Below, in pieces: positions 8,247 through 17,759 of a DNA stretch of 64,000 bases (position 1 is its first letter; each line of letters begins with the position of its first letter). The position numbers and the translations under genes were made by a program. The stretch comes from an uncultured Bacteroidales bacterium. Its GTDB lineage: Bacteria > Bacteroidota > Bacteroidia > Bacteroidales > FEN-979. The DNA lies in the NCBI GenBank assembly GCA_903875045.1, contig CAIQUS010000066.1, positions 24,963 to 88,962 of the forward strand, in the 5' to 3' direction. The notes beneath the pieces are model-generated. The model searched no databases and was not told where the DNA came from. It saw nothing but the letters and a program-made list of their open reading frames with translations.

Positions 8247-9623
8247 TCAGGACTTGAACTGGAGGGTAAAAGTGGAACCCGTATTGAGTTCGCTGGTAAC
8301 TACGATCGCAATCTGCTGCAGGTCGCCAAGTCGCTTTACAATGGCCAGGCCTATGCCATTGCCTTGTATGTGTGAGCTTCGTGATGCATCGGTGCGGTAA
8401 AAACGGTTGAACAAATAGGGAAGGTGTTCCTGCGGGATGCCGGGGCCATTATCAGTGATGGAAAGTTCTTGCGCTACTTGGTTCCAACGGCAGTGGATAC
8501 ATTGACCGTTGTGCCCGTATTTAATTGCGTTGCTGATCAGATTCTCTACCATCATCTCCAGAAATCCCGGATCGGCAAAAACCGTTACCGTGTCATCGAT
8601 TTCGATTTGAAGCACGATTTCCTTTTCCTTCAGCCGCTGATGCCATCGTTCTTTAATTTTTAGTAAAAGCTGGCTGAGCCCGATAGTCTTTTTGGTGATG
8701 GCCAGGTTACCGGCATCCAGACGCGACAATTGCAGCAACTGGTCGATGATCCGGTTCAAGGAGTCCACATCCCTGATCACCTGCTGAATCTTTTCTTCGT
8801 ATTGCAACGGTTCCCGGGTTTTTCGTATCAGCACTTCCAGGGTTCCCCGGATCCCGGTTATGGGTGTCCTTAACTCATGGGAAATATCTGCCGTAATCTG
8901 TTTTTCACGGGTCAGACTCATCTCAATCCGCCCGAGCAACGCATTGATGGTGGTTCCCAGGTGATGAATTTCATCCTTGCGTGATGACACTGGTATGCGT
9001 GTGCTGATATTGTAGTCGGTGATGGCACCGGTTGCCTGGATCAATTTGTGTACGGGTGCAATGCCGCGGGAAGCTGCCCAGGAGGTGGCTACGTAAAAAA
9101 CCAGCAACATCAATGGAAAGGCAATACAAAACGTGAGTTTCAGGTACGAAAGAATGAGGGTCGATTCAACCTGTGGAAGCCCGATATCCAGTTGACCCAG
9201 AAGTTTCCCCTGTTCATTGATAATGGGGAATTGCCCCTGGCGGATAAGCTTCCCATTAAACTCAATGTTAAAGTAGATCGGTTTTTTCAGCGCATCAGCA
9301 AACAAAAGGTGGTCGCTCCGAAGATTGGCCGACCGGAATACCAACCGGCCCCTGGCATCGACCACCTGTAAAAAAGTCGGGCTCACCTCAGCCTGCCGGT
9401 GTTCCATCTCCAACCGCTCGGGTGTCATGTCAAGGATAAGAGAGTCGCCTGCCCATGAAATATTGATGAAAACTTCCTCCTTTTCCTTCAGAATATCGGA
9501 ATCAAGGTGCCTGTAGGCTGTAATGTAAACCACCGTGTATATCACAATAAACACCAGAAATGTGGTTACTGCAGCAGCTGCAGTATTGTAGAGTGCGATC
9601 CGGTTTTTAAATAGAAGGTTCAT
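8247..9623 (-). CDS. Two-component sensor histidine kinase
   Basis: 458 residues. Transmembrane helix 1 is at about 8-35 and helix 2 at about 158-182, enclosing a 120-residue periplasmic sensor domain. A HAMP linker follows, then HisKA with the phosphoacceptor in ITADISHELRTPITGIRG, the N-box MVENLISNAIKYG, and G1/G2 boxes DNGPGIP and GNGIGLAIVKRL. The architecture matches the CusS/QseC type. It overlaps the response regulator upstream by 4 bases (9620-9623), so the two are translationally coupled. Given the neighbouring CDF transporter and rubrerythrin, a metal or redox signal is possible, but the sensed molecule cannot be told from sequence. Confidence 0.93.
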   Translation of the reverse strand: MNLLFKNRIALYNTAAAAVTTFLVFIVIYTVVYITAYRHLDSDILKEKEEVFINISWAGDSLILDMTPERLEMEHRQAEVSPTFLQVVDARGRLVFRSANLRSDHLLFADALKKPIYFNIEFNGKLIRQGQFPIINEQGKLLGQLDIGLPQVESTLILSYLKLTFCIAFPLMLLVFYVATSWAASRGIAPVHKLIQATGAITDYNISTRIPVSSRKDEIHHLGTTINALLGRIEMSLTREKQITADISHELRTPITGIRGTLEVLIRKTREPLQYEEKIQQVIRDVDSLNRIIDQLLQLSRLDAGNLAITKKTIGLSQLLLKIKERWHQRLKEKEIVLQIEIDDTVTVFADPGFLEMMVENLISNAIKYGHNGQCIHCRWNQVAQELSITDNGPGIPQEHLPYLFNRFYRTDASRSSHIQGNGIGLAIVKRLGDLQQIAIVVTSELNTGSTFTLQFKS

Positions 9624-10297
9624 TCTTCATCGTTGATCCGGTAACCAACGCCGCGGATGGTTTCTATAAATGAAGTACTGCCGGGCTCATCAAGTTTTTT
9701 CCGCAGAAAATTGATGTAAACGTCTATGACGGAATTATCGTAATCAAAATGGATGTCCCATACTTTCTCAATGATACGGGTTCTCCGGCTTACTTTGCCT
9801 TTGTTACGCATCAGAAACTCCAGCAGGGAAAACTCCTTTTGGGTCAGTTCTACTGTTTTTCCTTTTTTGGTTACCCTGTGCGATTCTACATTCAACTCAA
9901 TGGTGCCGCAGCGGAAAACTGAACCTTCTCCCTGCTTGTTGCGCATCAGCACACGGATGCGGGCCAGTAATTCCTCGAAAGCAAAAGGTTTCCTGATATA
10001 GTCATTGGCACCTGCTTCGAGGCCGAAAACCGCATCGTCCGTGGTATCTTTGGCTGTCAGAAAAATGACCGGGATTTCTTTACTTTCTTTCCGGATGGCC
10101 CTGCAAATTTCAATCCCGTTCAATCCGGGCAGCATCCAGTCCAGCAGCACCACATCGTACTCAGCAAGATTATCGATGGCCATCTGCAAACCGGTTTTAC
10201 CGTTATTGGCCACATCAATTGCAAATCCTTCTTCCTCCAGGCCTTCCCTGATAAAATTGGCAATGGAGGTTTCATCTTCAACCAATAAAATTCTCAT
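9620..10297 (-). CDS. OmpR/PhoB-family response regulator
   Basis: 225 residues from ATG at 10297 (MRILLVEDETSIANFI); the ORF track start 11 codons earlier would place coding sequence inside the promoter. The receiver domain has the acidic pair in VEDE, the phosphoacceptor Asp in VVLLDWMLPGLNG, and Lys in YIRKPF. The C-terminal winged helix reads VELTQKEFSLLEFLMRNKG and ends FIETIRGVGYRI, typical OmpR/PhoB DNA binding. Its cognate kinase overlaps its 3' end. A TACCTTTG box ends three bases before the ATG, implying a leaderless transcript. Confidence 0.94.
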   Translation of the reverse strand: MRILLVEDETSIANFIREGLEEEGFAIDVANNGKTGLQMAIDNLAEYDVVLLDWMLPGLNGIEICRAIRKESKEIPVIFLTAKDTTDDAVFGLEAGANDYIRKPFAFEELLARIRVLMRNKQGEGSVFRCGTIELNVESHRVTKKGKTVELTQKEFSLLEFLMRNKGKVSRRTRIIEKVWDIHFDYDNSVIDVYINFLRKKLDEPGSTSFIETIRGVGYRINDEE

Positions 10298-10300
10298 ACA

Positions 10301-10308
10301 CAAAGGTA
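10301..10308 (-). promoter_or_regulatory. Promoter -7 box TACCTTTG for the response regulator operon
   Basis: The minus strand reads TACCTTTG, then TGT, then ATG. The three-base gap leaves no room for a leader or ribosome binding site and decides the start at 10297. Confidence 0.65.
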
Positions 10309-10344
10309 TAAAATCCGGAGAGGATAACACAACACCCTCAAATC

Positions 10345-10812
10345 CTATTCAGAAAAAGATTCGTCAGGATTCCCCAGCCCCAATTCAACGCCCGCTGCAT
10401 GTTTAAAAACCAGTTGCCCGCCTAGATAACCTGTTCGGCCAACTCCGGCTGTAGCAGCGGCAAATAAAACAAATGCTGCAATTTTCAACCACAACATTTT
10501 GTTTTTCAACAGTTCATAAGCAGTTCTTGCCGAAGCTGCTGCAATGGTAAGCCACATAGTTATCATTGCGGCCTGCTCATGCAAATCCATGGCCTTCTTC
10601 AGGCTTCCACCTTCCATCCCGTCACCGGCGGCATCACCGGTAAGGTAAGCTGTGATGGCACCGCCGGCAGCTAACAACAATAAATAGAAGGAAACCTGGG
10701 TGAAAAACGATTTTTTAAAGACAATGCCAATTAATTCAGATAAAAACCCTACCAGCAAAAGTGCAATAGGAAAATGAACGATCATGGCATGAAGGTGTGT
10801 CGCTGATATCAT
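10345..10812 (-). CDS. DUF2231-type membrane protein
   Basis: 155 residues from ATG at 10812 (MISATHLHAMIVHFPIALLL); the longer ORF begins at a TTG and is not favoured. Four transmembrane helices can be seen, and the first pair of conserved residues HxHAMIVHFPIAL is the hallmark of DUF2231 proteins, which are thought to bind heme through the His residues. The function is unknown. It lies between the response regulator and a zinc-ribbon gene on the same strand, in a block with a CDF transporter and cytochrome b561. A near-consensus GACCTTTG box lies 11 bases upstream. Confidence 0.8.
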   Translation of the reverse strand: MISATHLHAMIVHFPIALLLVGFLSELIGIVFKKSFFTQVSFYLLLLAAGGAITAYLTGDAAGDGMEGGSLKKAMDLHEQAAMITMWLTIAAASARTAYELLKNKMLWLKIAAFVLFAAATAGVGRTGYLGGQLVFKHAAGVELGLGNPDESFSE

Positions 10813-10894
10813 GTTTTTTTTTCGCAAAGGTCACTAGTCTGTCCTTTATGAAAACTTAAACCATCCTTAAAATTGCCTTAAAACCGGCGCTTGC

Positions 10895-11197
10895 TCAGAA
10901 ATCGAAAAGTTCCCCGAGAAACCCTTTCTTCCTGCGCTGGCCATAAGCGCCACCATGCCTGTAATGATCATCATGATCGTCATGGCCATCGTGTTTATTA
11001 TAGTGATTGTCGCCGTATCCCTTGGGTGGAAAGCCCTGGGGCTGGTCCATCACTGGATTGTTCCCCGGTGAACGGTCGATGATTTTTTCAAGCTCGCCAC
11101 GATCGAGCCATATCCCGCGACATTGCGGACAATAATCAATTTCTACTCCCTGACGATCGGTCATGAGGAGGGTTATGTTGCATTTTGGGCAGTTCAT
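10895..11197 (-). CDS. TFIIB-type zinc-ribbon protein with His/Asp-rich middle
   Basis: 100 residues. Residues 1-40 form a zf-TFIIB ribbon: MNCPKCNITLLM and then DYCPQCRGIWLDRGELE, two CxxC knuckles followed by the conserved WLDRGELEKI helix. The middle is very rich in His and Asp (KHDGHDDHDDHYRHGG), which could bind divalent metal, and the end is basic then FLGELFDF. Its role is unknown. Its position next to a CDF cation exporter makes a metal-related function plausible, but that is inference. Confidence 0.85.
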   Translation of the reverse strand: MNCPKCNITLLMTDRQGVEIDYCPQCRGIWLDRGELEKIIDRSPGNNPVMDQPQGFPPKGYGDNHYNKHDGHDDHDDHYRHGGAYGQRRKKGFLGELFDF

Positions 11198-11223
11198 TGG
11201 TTATGGATTTGGGGTAAGACAAT

Positions 11224-12123
11224 CTAAACAATTTCTTCCGCCACTATCTCCGGCAGGTGTTCATCCGGTTCGATGTGGACGTGTACATACGACCTGGGCA
11301 ACGCCAGGACAATTTGCTTTTCGATTTGGTGCGATATCTCATGTGCGGCATCAAGCGTCAGCCCAGGTTGTACATGGATGGTTACTTCAATAAAATTTTC
11401 GGCACCTGATGTTCTGACTCTCAGGTCATGATACCTGAGTATTCCCTGTGCCTGGTTAAGCAACGATTCGATTTGTGCAACGAGTGGCGCAGGAGTACGG
11501 TCGAGGAGCATATCAGCTGCCTTTTTACCAAGACGCCATGAGACCCCAAGTACAATAAGCGCTACAGCCAGGGCAGCGATCGAATCGGCAAAATAAAATT
11601 CAAACTGAGCCAGTATCAGACCGAGCAATACGACAGCGGAACTCCATATATCCGTTGAAAAATGAAGCGCATCGGCTTCGAGTGCCTGGCTGTTGTATTT
11701 CCTGGCAACGCGATAAAGTGCCCTCGACCGGGCAATATCAACGGTGATGGAGGTAAGCACAACGATATAGCTGAAAATATTTACATCAATCTTGGTATCA
11801 CCGCTCATCAGCCGGTGGATGGCTTCGTAAATAATCCACGCACAGGTAATGAGCAATAAAAACGTTTCGATGAGCGCTGAGAAATTTTCGATTTTCCCAT
11901 GGCCGTAATGATGGTTTTTGTCAGGCGGTGTATCAGAAATCCTGACTGAAAACCAGGTGATCACTGCAGCTACGAGATCAAGCCCTGAATGCAATGCCTC
12001 CGATAAAAGGCCGAGACTTCCTGTAAGCAACCCTATCACGAGTTTAAAGCCTGTCAGAAAGAATGCGGCGATCACGGAAACACCGGCAACCCTCTTTTTC
12101 TCAATTTCCATCCTGTTCTTCAT
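11224..12123 (-). CDS. Cation diffusion facilitator (CDF) family metal transporter
   Basis: 299 residues with six predicted helices. Metal-site motifs are HSGLD in helix 2 (LLSEALHSGLDLVAAV) and HFSTD in helix 5 (LEADALHFSTDIWSS), i.e. HxxxD in both, where FieF-type proteins have DxxxD in helix 2. The C-terminal 80 residues are the cytoplasmic dimerisation domain (LRVRTSGAENFIEVTIHVQ, then HEISHQIEKQI). It should export Zn2+ or a similar divalent cation in exchange for protons. The stop of the upstream cytochrome b561 gene is three bases away, so these two are one operon. Confidence 0.92.
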   Translation of the reverse strand: MKNRMEIEKKRVAGVSVIAAFFLTGFKLVIGLLTGSLGLLSEALHSGLDLVAAVITWFSVRISDTPPDKNHHYGHGKIENFSALIETFLLLITCAWIIYEAIHRLMSGDTKIDVNIFSYIVVLTSITVDIARSRALYRVARKYNSQALEADALHFSTDIWSSAVVLLGLILAQFEFYFADSIAALAVALIVLGVSWRLGKKAADMLLDRTPAPLVAQIESLLNQAQGILRYHDLRVRTSGAENFIEVTIHVQPGLTLDAAHEISHQIEKQIVLALPRSYVHVHIEPDEHLPEIVAEEIV

Positions 12124-12125
12124 AA

Positions 12126-12836
12126 CTAGTCTTCGTCTTTATCAGTATCACCAACTTGTTCAGTATTCTCATTCTCTCCGGCAGGCATGGGCTGATACAA
12201 TATTACATACAGGAATAAAGTCAGCGGTATGACAAACCACAGAACTGAAAATATTTTCTGAGACAGCGTAAGTTTCGCTTCCCCGGCCTCGATAGTTTTG
12301 TATCCGGTGAAGATGGAAAATATGGTGCCATTTTCGCGGTGTAATAGGGTATCGGTGAGGATTCCTCCCAAATGTACTCCGACAAGGCCCAAAAAAATAT
12401 TAACCACCACTTCGTGAATTTCTTCGAATACATCTTTGTTTAACACCGTAAGTCTGATTCCGAGAAAACCGGTTTCGCCGGATGCCAGGATCAGCATTCC
12501 CGAACAAGCGGAAACAAGGGCGGCAACCATAATGCACAGCATAATAACCGAGGCAAGCGGATTATGCCCTGGATGGCTTGCTTTGCTATCCTTCATGTTG
12601 GTGATAAACGACCTTAAAGATGCCGGGGAAACCGGGAAATCACTGAATCGGGCATATCTTGGCCCTGTAAAACCCTGGATAATGCGAAAAAAAATCAGCG
12701 CCCCGATCAGGGAACCAAGCGCTGCATGTAAACTTAAATTGTTTTCTTCACCGCCGAGCAAGTATGCCGTTGCAAAGGAAATGGCAAACAGCCAGTGAAA
12801 CATTCGTGTAGGAAGTGTCCAGATGTATGTTTTCAT
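12126..12836 (-). CDS. Cytochrome b561-type membrane protein
   Basis: 236 residues from ATG at 12836 (MKTYIWTLPTRMFHWLFAIS); the longer ORF starts at TTG. The helices carry His residues in positions expected for b-type heme: RMFHWL in helix 1, LHAALG in helix 2, and HEVVVNIFLGLVGVHLGG further on. An extra C-terminal helix and an acidic tail (NTEQVGDTDKDED) follow. Such proteins often accept electrons from cytochrome c or hydrogenase. Here the neighbours are a CDF transporter (three bases downstream) and a small exported protein upstream, so its redox partner is unclear. Confidence 0.88.
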   Translation of the reverse strand: MKTYIWTLPTRMFHWLFAISFATAYLLGGEENNLSLHAALGSLIGALIFFRIIQGFTGPRYARFSDFPVSPASLRSFITNMKDSKASHPGHNPLASVIMLCIMVAALVSACSGMLILASGETGFLGIRLTVLNKDVFEEIHEVVVNIFLGLVGVHLGGILTDTLLHRENGTIFSIFTGYKTIEAGEAKLTLSQKIFSVLWFVIPLTLFLYVILYQPMPAGENENTEQVGDTDKDED

Positions 12837-12878
12837 TGAAACCAATTGTTGATAATACCGTGAAAGAAAAATTAAAGC

Positions 12879-13199
12879 CTACGCAGAAAAATCATTTCCC
12901 TTTTCCGGAGGCTGCCAAACGGTATGTGGCGAAACAGGTTGAAACGTGAAACAAACACGCTGGTATGTTTGATTTGAAAATTCAGACGGAACAGGAATAA
13001 CGGAAAAAATGCTTTTTATCGTGATGTCTTCATGATGATCGTTTGATTTAACAGGCAAATCGTTATGTAAAGGAATGGATTCCGCATGAACCATTGCAAT
13101 CACTTCACCTGAGAAATAACATGACAAGTGCCTGTCAAAGCCACTGATCGCCATGATGAGCATAAAAAAAACAACCTGAATACACAACCGTGATTTCAT
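12879..13199 (-). CDS. Small exported protein of unknown function
   Basis: 106 residues from ATG at 13199 (MKSRLCIQVVFFMLIMAISG), which gives a signal-peptide-like hydrophobic start; the ORF-track start 50 codons upstream overlaps the acyltransferase gene and the promoter. The mature part has several His and acidic residues (VHAESIPLHND, SNDHHEDI). No family is recognised. It is the first gene of a same-strand run with cytochrome b561 and CDF genes, so a periplasmic role linked to metal export is possible but not shown. Confidence 0.6.
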   Translation of the reverse strand: MKSRLCIQVVFFMLIMAISGFDRHLSCYFSGEVIAMVHAESIPLHNDLPVKSNDHHEDITIKSIFSVIPVPSEFSNQTYQRVCFTFQPVSPHTVWQPPEKGNDFSA

Positions 13200-13204
13200 G
13201 ATGA

Positions 13205-13212
13205 CAAAGGTA
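13205..13212 (-). promoter_or_regulatory. Promoter -7 box TACCTTTG for the 106-residue exported protein
   Basis: TACCTTTG on the minus strand, five bases before the ATG at 13199. It supports the short start and is another near-leaderless arrangement. Confidence 0.6.
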
Positions 13213-13263
13213 GATTTTTTTTTGTTATTCACACCCTGCCGGCAGATTCCGATAACAACTTTC

Positions 13264-14409
13264 CTACATCCCTCTGCCACCTGTAACCAGCCCATACATT
13301 TGCGGCCAGGCCTTTCGCAGCAAGGCACCTGTGCCAACTGATAACGCAATGATGGCCAGCGGAAGTAAAATAAAACTCAGCATCCGGTAGAACGGCACCT
13401 GGTTAACCACTGCAAATAACGCCTCAATGGCATAAGCCACCAGTGGGGCATGCATGGCATAAATGATGAAAGAAAAAGAGGTGGTCCAGACAAACCATTT
13501 ACGTTCCATGCACCATGCCACCAGTCTGTCACATCCGAACCATGCAGCAATTAACCCGCTCAGGATGACTAATTTATGTAAAATGATCAAAACCGGAAAA
13601 ATGGCATCTCCCAAAAATGGTTTCCCCATGAATGCCAGGACAGTTTTAACGGAAGCCAAAAGGATAAACGCGATGCCCCACCACAAAGGTTTCAGCCATT
13701 TCCGTGGAGCACCAATGTTGAAATTTCTCTTTTGCATCCATACCCCCAACGAGAAAAACACCAGTCCTTCTCCCTCAAATAAAACAAAGCCCATGGTTCC
13801 CAGCCACATCAGGATGGCCACACTGAAGAAAATCCATTTAGCAATGCGGTGTGTCACGCACCACCTGATAGCGGGGTAAGCGATGTTATATATCAGCAAT
13901 ACCCTTAGAAACCACAACTGGTATGGTACCGGAAGCAGTATCCATTTGCCGAGCATTTCATACCAGTGATAATCATGGAGCAAGGCACGGGAATCATCGA
14001 TCCTTACGATATTGGAAGCAAAAACGATATCCCTGGTATATGGAAAAAGTTCCAGAAAATAGGTGAATGCCAACCCGGCTGCGCTCCAGATCAGATAGGG
14101 GGCCAATAAAGTTCTTAACCGTTTCCTGGTACGTTCCCCATAAGGCCTGTTGTCGTGCATGGCAAAAAGGAAACCCGAAATGATAAACAACATGGGAATG
14201 CGAAAACGGAATATCCCGTTCGCCAGAAAATATTCGATGAATGATGTGAAGGTGAAGGGGTCCCCGGGCATGGTCCAGGGTTGCATATAGCGGTCGGTAA
14301 GATTATAACCGTGCACAAACACGAGCAGGAACATTGAAATAAATGACCAGAATTTGAATTTCCGGCTGATGAAATCAGTAACCTGAGTTTGGAGCTGGGG
14401 TGTTTCCAT
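13264..14409 (-). CDS. Acyltransferase family 3 membrane protein
   Basis: 381 residues with about ten transmembrane helices. The motifs of the acyltransferase-3 family are present: an N-terminal helix ending LLVFVHGYNLTDRY and RIPMLFIISGFLFAM followed by RKRLRTLLAPYLIWS. These enzymes transfer acetyl or other acyl groups onto extracytoplasmic sugars, lipids or peptidoglycan. The usual catalytic His of the R/K-x10-H pattern is probably the one in FVHGYN. The gene has no operon partners (the upstream gene is divergent), so the substrate is unknown. Confidence 0.88.
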   Translation of the reverse strand: METPQLQTQVTDFISRKFKFWSFISMFLLVFVHGYNLTDRYMQPWTMPGDPFTFTSFIEYFLANGIFRFRIPMLFIISGFLFAMHDNRPYGERTRKRLRTLLAPYLIWSAAGLAFTYFLELFPYTRDIVFASNIVRIDDSRALLHDYHWYEMLGKWILLPVPYQLWFLRVLLIYNIAYPAIRWCVTHRIAKWIFFSVAILMWLGTMGFVLFEGEGLVFFSLGVWMQKRNFNIGAPRKWLKPLWWGIAFILLASVKTVLAFMGKPFLGDAIFPVLIILHKLVILSGLIAAWFGCDRLVAWCMERKWFVWTTSFSFIIYAMHAPLVAYAIEALFAVVNQVPFYRMLSFILLPLAIIALSVGTGALLRKAWPQMYGLVTGGRGM

Positions 14410-14501
14410 ATAATGAGGTTAAGAAAATAATGCTAAAATAAGAATAGTACGGTAAAAACAACTAACTTTACCCTTTAAATCGTTCAACCACGAACGTTGT
14501 T

Positions 14502-17500
14502 ATGATACGGTTATCCATCCTGCTCTTTTTTACACTTCTGATACACCGGCCTGCCAGACCGCAGCAGTTCTTCTTTACCAATTACCCCATTGAAAAAGGA
14601 CTTTCCCAAAGCGTGGTCAATTGTGTTTTTCAGGATTCCAAAGGATATATCTGGGTAGGGACCCAGAATGGGTTAAACCGCTTCGACGGGTACAATTTTG
14701 TGATCTACGCATATAACCCTGCCGATTCATGTTCCCTTTCCAACAGTTGGGTTTACTCCATTGACGAAGACCGGTCGGGCAACCTGTGGATTGGGACCAA
14801 AGGCGGGCTGAACCAGTATCTGCGAAAGGAAAAGCAGTTCAAACGCATCAAATACGCCAGCGGATTTTCGAACGATGTGACCGATTACTCCTATGATGCC
14901 CGTGTGGCCCGAAACGGAAACATACTCATTAACACCCCGCCGGTACTGACCATCTATAACCCATCAAATAAAACATTCAGGCATTATACAAGCAGTTTGC
15001 CTTACGATGGTTCTGTAAAAGACAACAGGATACCACTTCTGGAAGACAGGGAGGGCTTGATTTGGATTGGTTCAACCAGGGGTCTGTCCTGCTTCAACCC
15101 CCGAACGGAAAGTTTCAGTTACTTCATCCATCAGACCAATGATCCCGGCTCAATCAGCGATAACACCATCACCGCATTGTATGAAGACCGCGAGGGGTAT
15201 ATCTGGATTGGAACTACTTCCGGATTAAACCTTTTTGACAAAAAGACCCGAACCCTGAAAAAATTTTACTCGGATGCCGGCAACCATCAATCGCTAAGCA
15301 ACAACTTTATCCGTGCCATTGCCGGCGATCCGTTTGGATATTTATGGATCGGCACAGAAGGCGGCGGACTAAACAGGGCTACCCCGACTGGCGATGGAAG
15401 CCTGTTCATGGAAAACTTCACCAGCGAAAATCATGGTCTGGGTCACAACATCATACTGGCGCTGATGGTTGACAAATCAAACAACCTTTGGATCGGTACA
15501 CTGCAGGGACTCACCAAAACCGACCTGAAACCACGCAAATTCCGCCTTTATCGCAGTGATGACACCCCCTTTTCAACAAACCTGCTGGGCAATGTAATCG
15601 CCTCGATATTCAAGGACGAAAAAGGTTTCATCTGGGTGGGTAACTGGGGGCAGGGGCTCAACAGGATCAACCGTAAAACCGGAATGGTCGATCATTTTTC
15701 GACACGATTTGGTGGCAAACAACACATTACCAATGATTTCGTACATGTGATCCATGCCGATCTGTGGAACAATATCTGGATCGGTACGCGTGATGGCATC
15801 AGCGTTTATGACCGGCTGAATAACAAGTTTATCCCTTTCAGGGAGTTCTTCAAAAACAACAATCTGCCCGATTTTAGTGGTATCAGGATTTACTCTGTTA
15901 TCCGCACACGCGATAACAATTATTGGATCGGCACTCAGAACGGATTGTACCGTATTAACCTGACCACAGCCACTACCGATATTTTCCGGGAAGAATCAAC
16001 CGGAAACCACCGCATCAGCGGAAACCTGATCTATTCGCTCCTCGAGGATAGCGAAGGACTGATCTGGATCGCAACGCTCAGCGGGCTGGACGTTTTTAAT
16101 CCGCAGACGGGAACAATGAAACACTACCAGAAGAGCGAAACCCCCAACTCACTGTGCGACAACTTTGTAATCAGCCTCTGCGAAGATCATCGGGGCGATA
16201 TCTGGATTGGCACCGGCTCTTATGCCAACAAATTCCATAAAAGTGATTCGACATTTACTTACTATGCACAGGAAGCCGGACTGCCCAACAACCGGATTTT
16301 CGAAATCATGGAGGATGCCCGGCGAAATTTATGGTTTGCCACCGGAGGCGGTCTTTGCAGGCTCGACTCCGCCTCTGGCAGGTTCAGGACTTATTCGGTG
16401 GCAGAAGGCCTGCAAAGTATGGAATTCAACCTGCGTGCCTGTTGCAAAAGCAGTGATGGCGAGATGTTCTTTGGCGGGATGAATGGATTTAACTCATTCT
16501 ATCCCGATTCGATCAGGGATAATCCCTTTATCCCGGAAATAGTCTTTACATCCTTTTATAAAACCAATCAGGCTAACAAAGAATACCTCGATGTGGAAAA
16601 CACCGGTGAAGTGGTTTTGAATTATGATGACCAAACCTTTACCATTGAATTTGCCGCACTGGAATATACGAATCCTGATAAAAACCGCTATGCTTATATG
16701 CTTAAAGGGGTTTCGGGCGATTGGATTGAAACCGGAAACCGGCGGTTTGTACCGTTTTCAAACCTTCCACCCGGTGAATATACTTTCATGGTAAAAGGCT
16801 CGAACAACGACGGCGTTTGGAACGAATCGGGGCCAAGTCTGAAAATCATCATCAATCCGCCATGGTGGCGCACCTCCTGGGCATGGACGGCATACCTGAT
16901 CATCCTGGCCGGGGCGATTATGATATTCATCAGGTTACGCGAAAGAAACCTCGTCCGGGAACGCGACCTGCTGGAGCAAAAAGTTCATCTGCGCACCCTT
17001 CAGATTGAAGAACAGAACGTTGAAATCCTGCAAAAAAACGAAGAACTCAACAAGCTGAACCAGGCACTTTCGGCGCTCAACGCCACCCGGGATAAATTCT
17101 TCTCGATCATTGCCCACGACCTCCGCAATCCATTCAATACCATTCTGGGGCTTTCTGATTTGCTGCTGATGAACTTTGACAAAGCAGGACCAGAGAAGAT
17201 CCGGAAATCGGTGGCCGATATCCGCGACACGGCGAAACACACCTTCGACCTGCTCCAGAACCTGCTGATCTGGGCAAGGTCTCAGACAGGCGGGATCGAT
17301 TTCCTGCCGGTCTCCTTTAATCTATCTGACCAGATCGTTGAAAACATTGCCATTGTTAAAAGCCAGGCAGAGAAAAAGAACATTGAGGTAACTTACCCGG
17401 ATACAGGTCCGGTGAGGGTTACCGGTGATATCCGCATGATCGATACCGTATTGCGCAACCTGCTCACCAATGCCATTAAGTTCACTCCGCAACAGGGAAC

Positions 17501-17759
17501 AGTAACCGTTTCTGTGATGGAGCAGGATCACCAGGTGGAGGTAACTGTTCGCGACACCGGCATCGGTATTGCGCCGGAGCACATTTCACGAATCTTCCTT
17601 CTCGACAACAGATACTCCCGGAAAGGCACCGACAAGGAACGCGGCTCCGGGCTCGGACTGATCCTTTGCCAGGAATTCGTCGAAAAACATGGTGGAACCA
17701 TCCGGGTAGAAAGCGAGCCGGAGAATGGGAGTAGGTTTATTTTTACGCTGCCGAAATGA
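14502..17759 (+). CDS. Two-component propeller sensor histidine kinase
   Basis: 1085 residues. A signal peptide is followed by a periplasmic region of roughly 700 residues made of repeats of the pattern GxIWIGTxxGLNxF, enough for two seven-bladed propellers, then a Y_Y_Y domain (KNRYAYMLKGVSGDWIE ... PPGEYTFMVKGSNNDGVWN). One membrane helix lies at about 796-814, a coiled coil follows, and then HisKA (FFSIIAHDLRNPFNTILGL) and HATPase (NLLTNAIKFT, DTGIGIAPEH, GSGLGLILC). It ends there: unlike hybrid two-component systems of gut Bacteroides it has no receiver or AraC domain, so a separate regulator must exist. The stop overlaps the FISUMP gene by four bases. Confidence 0.94.
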   Translation: MIRLSILLFFTLLIHRPARPQQFFFTNYPIEKGLSQSVVNCVFQDSKGYIWVGTQNGLNRFDGYNFVIYAYNPADSCSLSNSWVYSIDEDRSGNLWIGTKGGLNQYLRKEKQFKRIKYASGFSNDVTDYSYDARVARNGNILINTPPVLTIYNPSNKTFRHYTSSLPYDGSVKDNRIPLLEDREGLIWIGSTRGLSCFNPRTESFSYFIHQTNDPGSISDNTITALYEDREGYIWIGTTSGLNLFDKKTRTLKKFYSDAGNHQSLSNNFIRAIAGDPFGYLWIGTEGGGLNRATPTGDGSLFMENFTSENHGLGHNIILALMVDKSNNLWIGTLQGLTKTDLKPRKFRLYRSDDTPFSTNLLGNVIASIFKDEKGFIWVGNWGQGLNRINRKTGMVDHFSTRFGGKQHITNDFVHVIHADLWNNIWIGTRDGISVYDRLNNKFIPFREFFKNNNLPDFSGIRIYSVIRTRDNNYWIGTQNGLYRINLTTATTDIFREESTGNHRISGNLIYSLLEDSEGLIWIATLSGLDVFNPQTGTMKHYQKSETPNSLCDNFVISLCEDHRGDIWIGTGSYANKFHKSDSTFTYYAQEAGLPNNRIFEIMEDARRNLWFATGGGLCRLDSASGRFRTYSVAEGLQSMEFNLRACCKSSDGEMFFGGMNGFNSFYPDSIRDNPFIPEIVFTSFYKTNQANKEYLDVENTGEVVLNYDDQTFTIEFAALEYTNPDKNRYAYMLKGVSGDWIETGNRRFVPFSNLPPGEYTFMVKGSNNDGVWNESGPSLKIIINPPWWRTSWAWTAYLIILAGAIMIFIRLRERNLVRERDLLEQKVHLRTLQIEEQNVEILQKNEELNKLNQALSALNATRDKFFSIIAHDLRNPFNTILGLSDLLLMNFDKAGPEKIRKSVADIRDTAKHTFDLLQNLLIWARSQTGGIDFLPVSFNLSDQIVENIAIVKSQAEKKNIEVTYPDTGPVRVTGDIRMIDTVLRNLLTNAIKFTPQQGTVTVSVMEQDHQVEVTVRDTGIGIAPEHISRIFLLDNRYSRKGTDKERGSGLGLILCQEFVEKHGGTIRVESEPENGSRFIFTLPK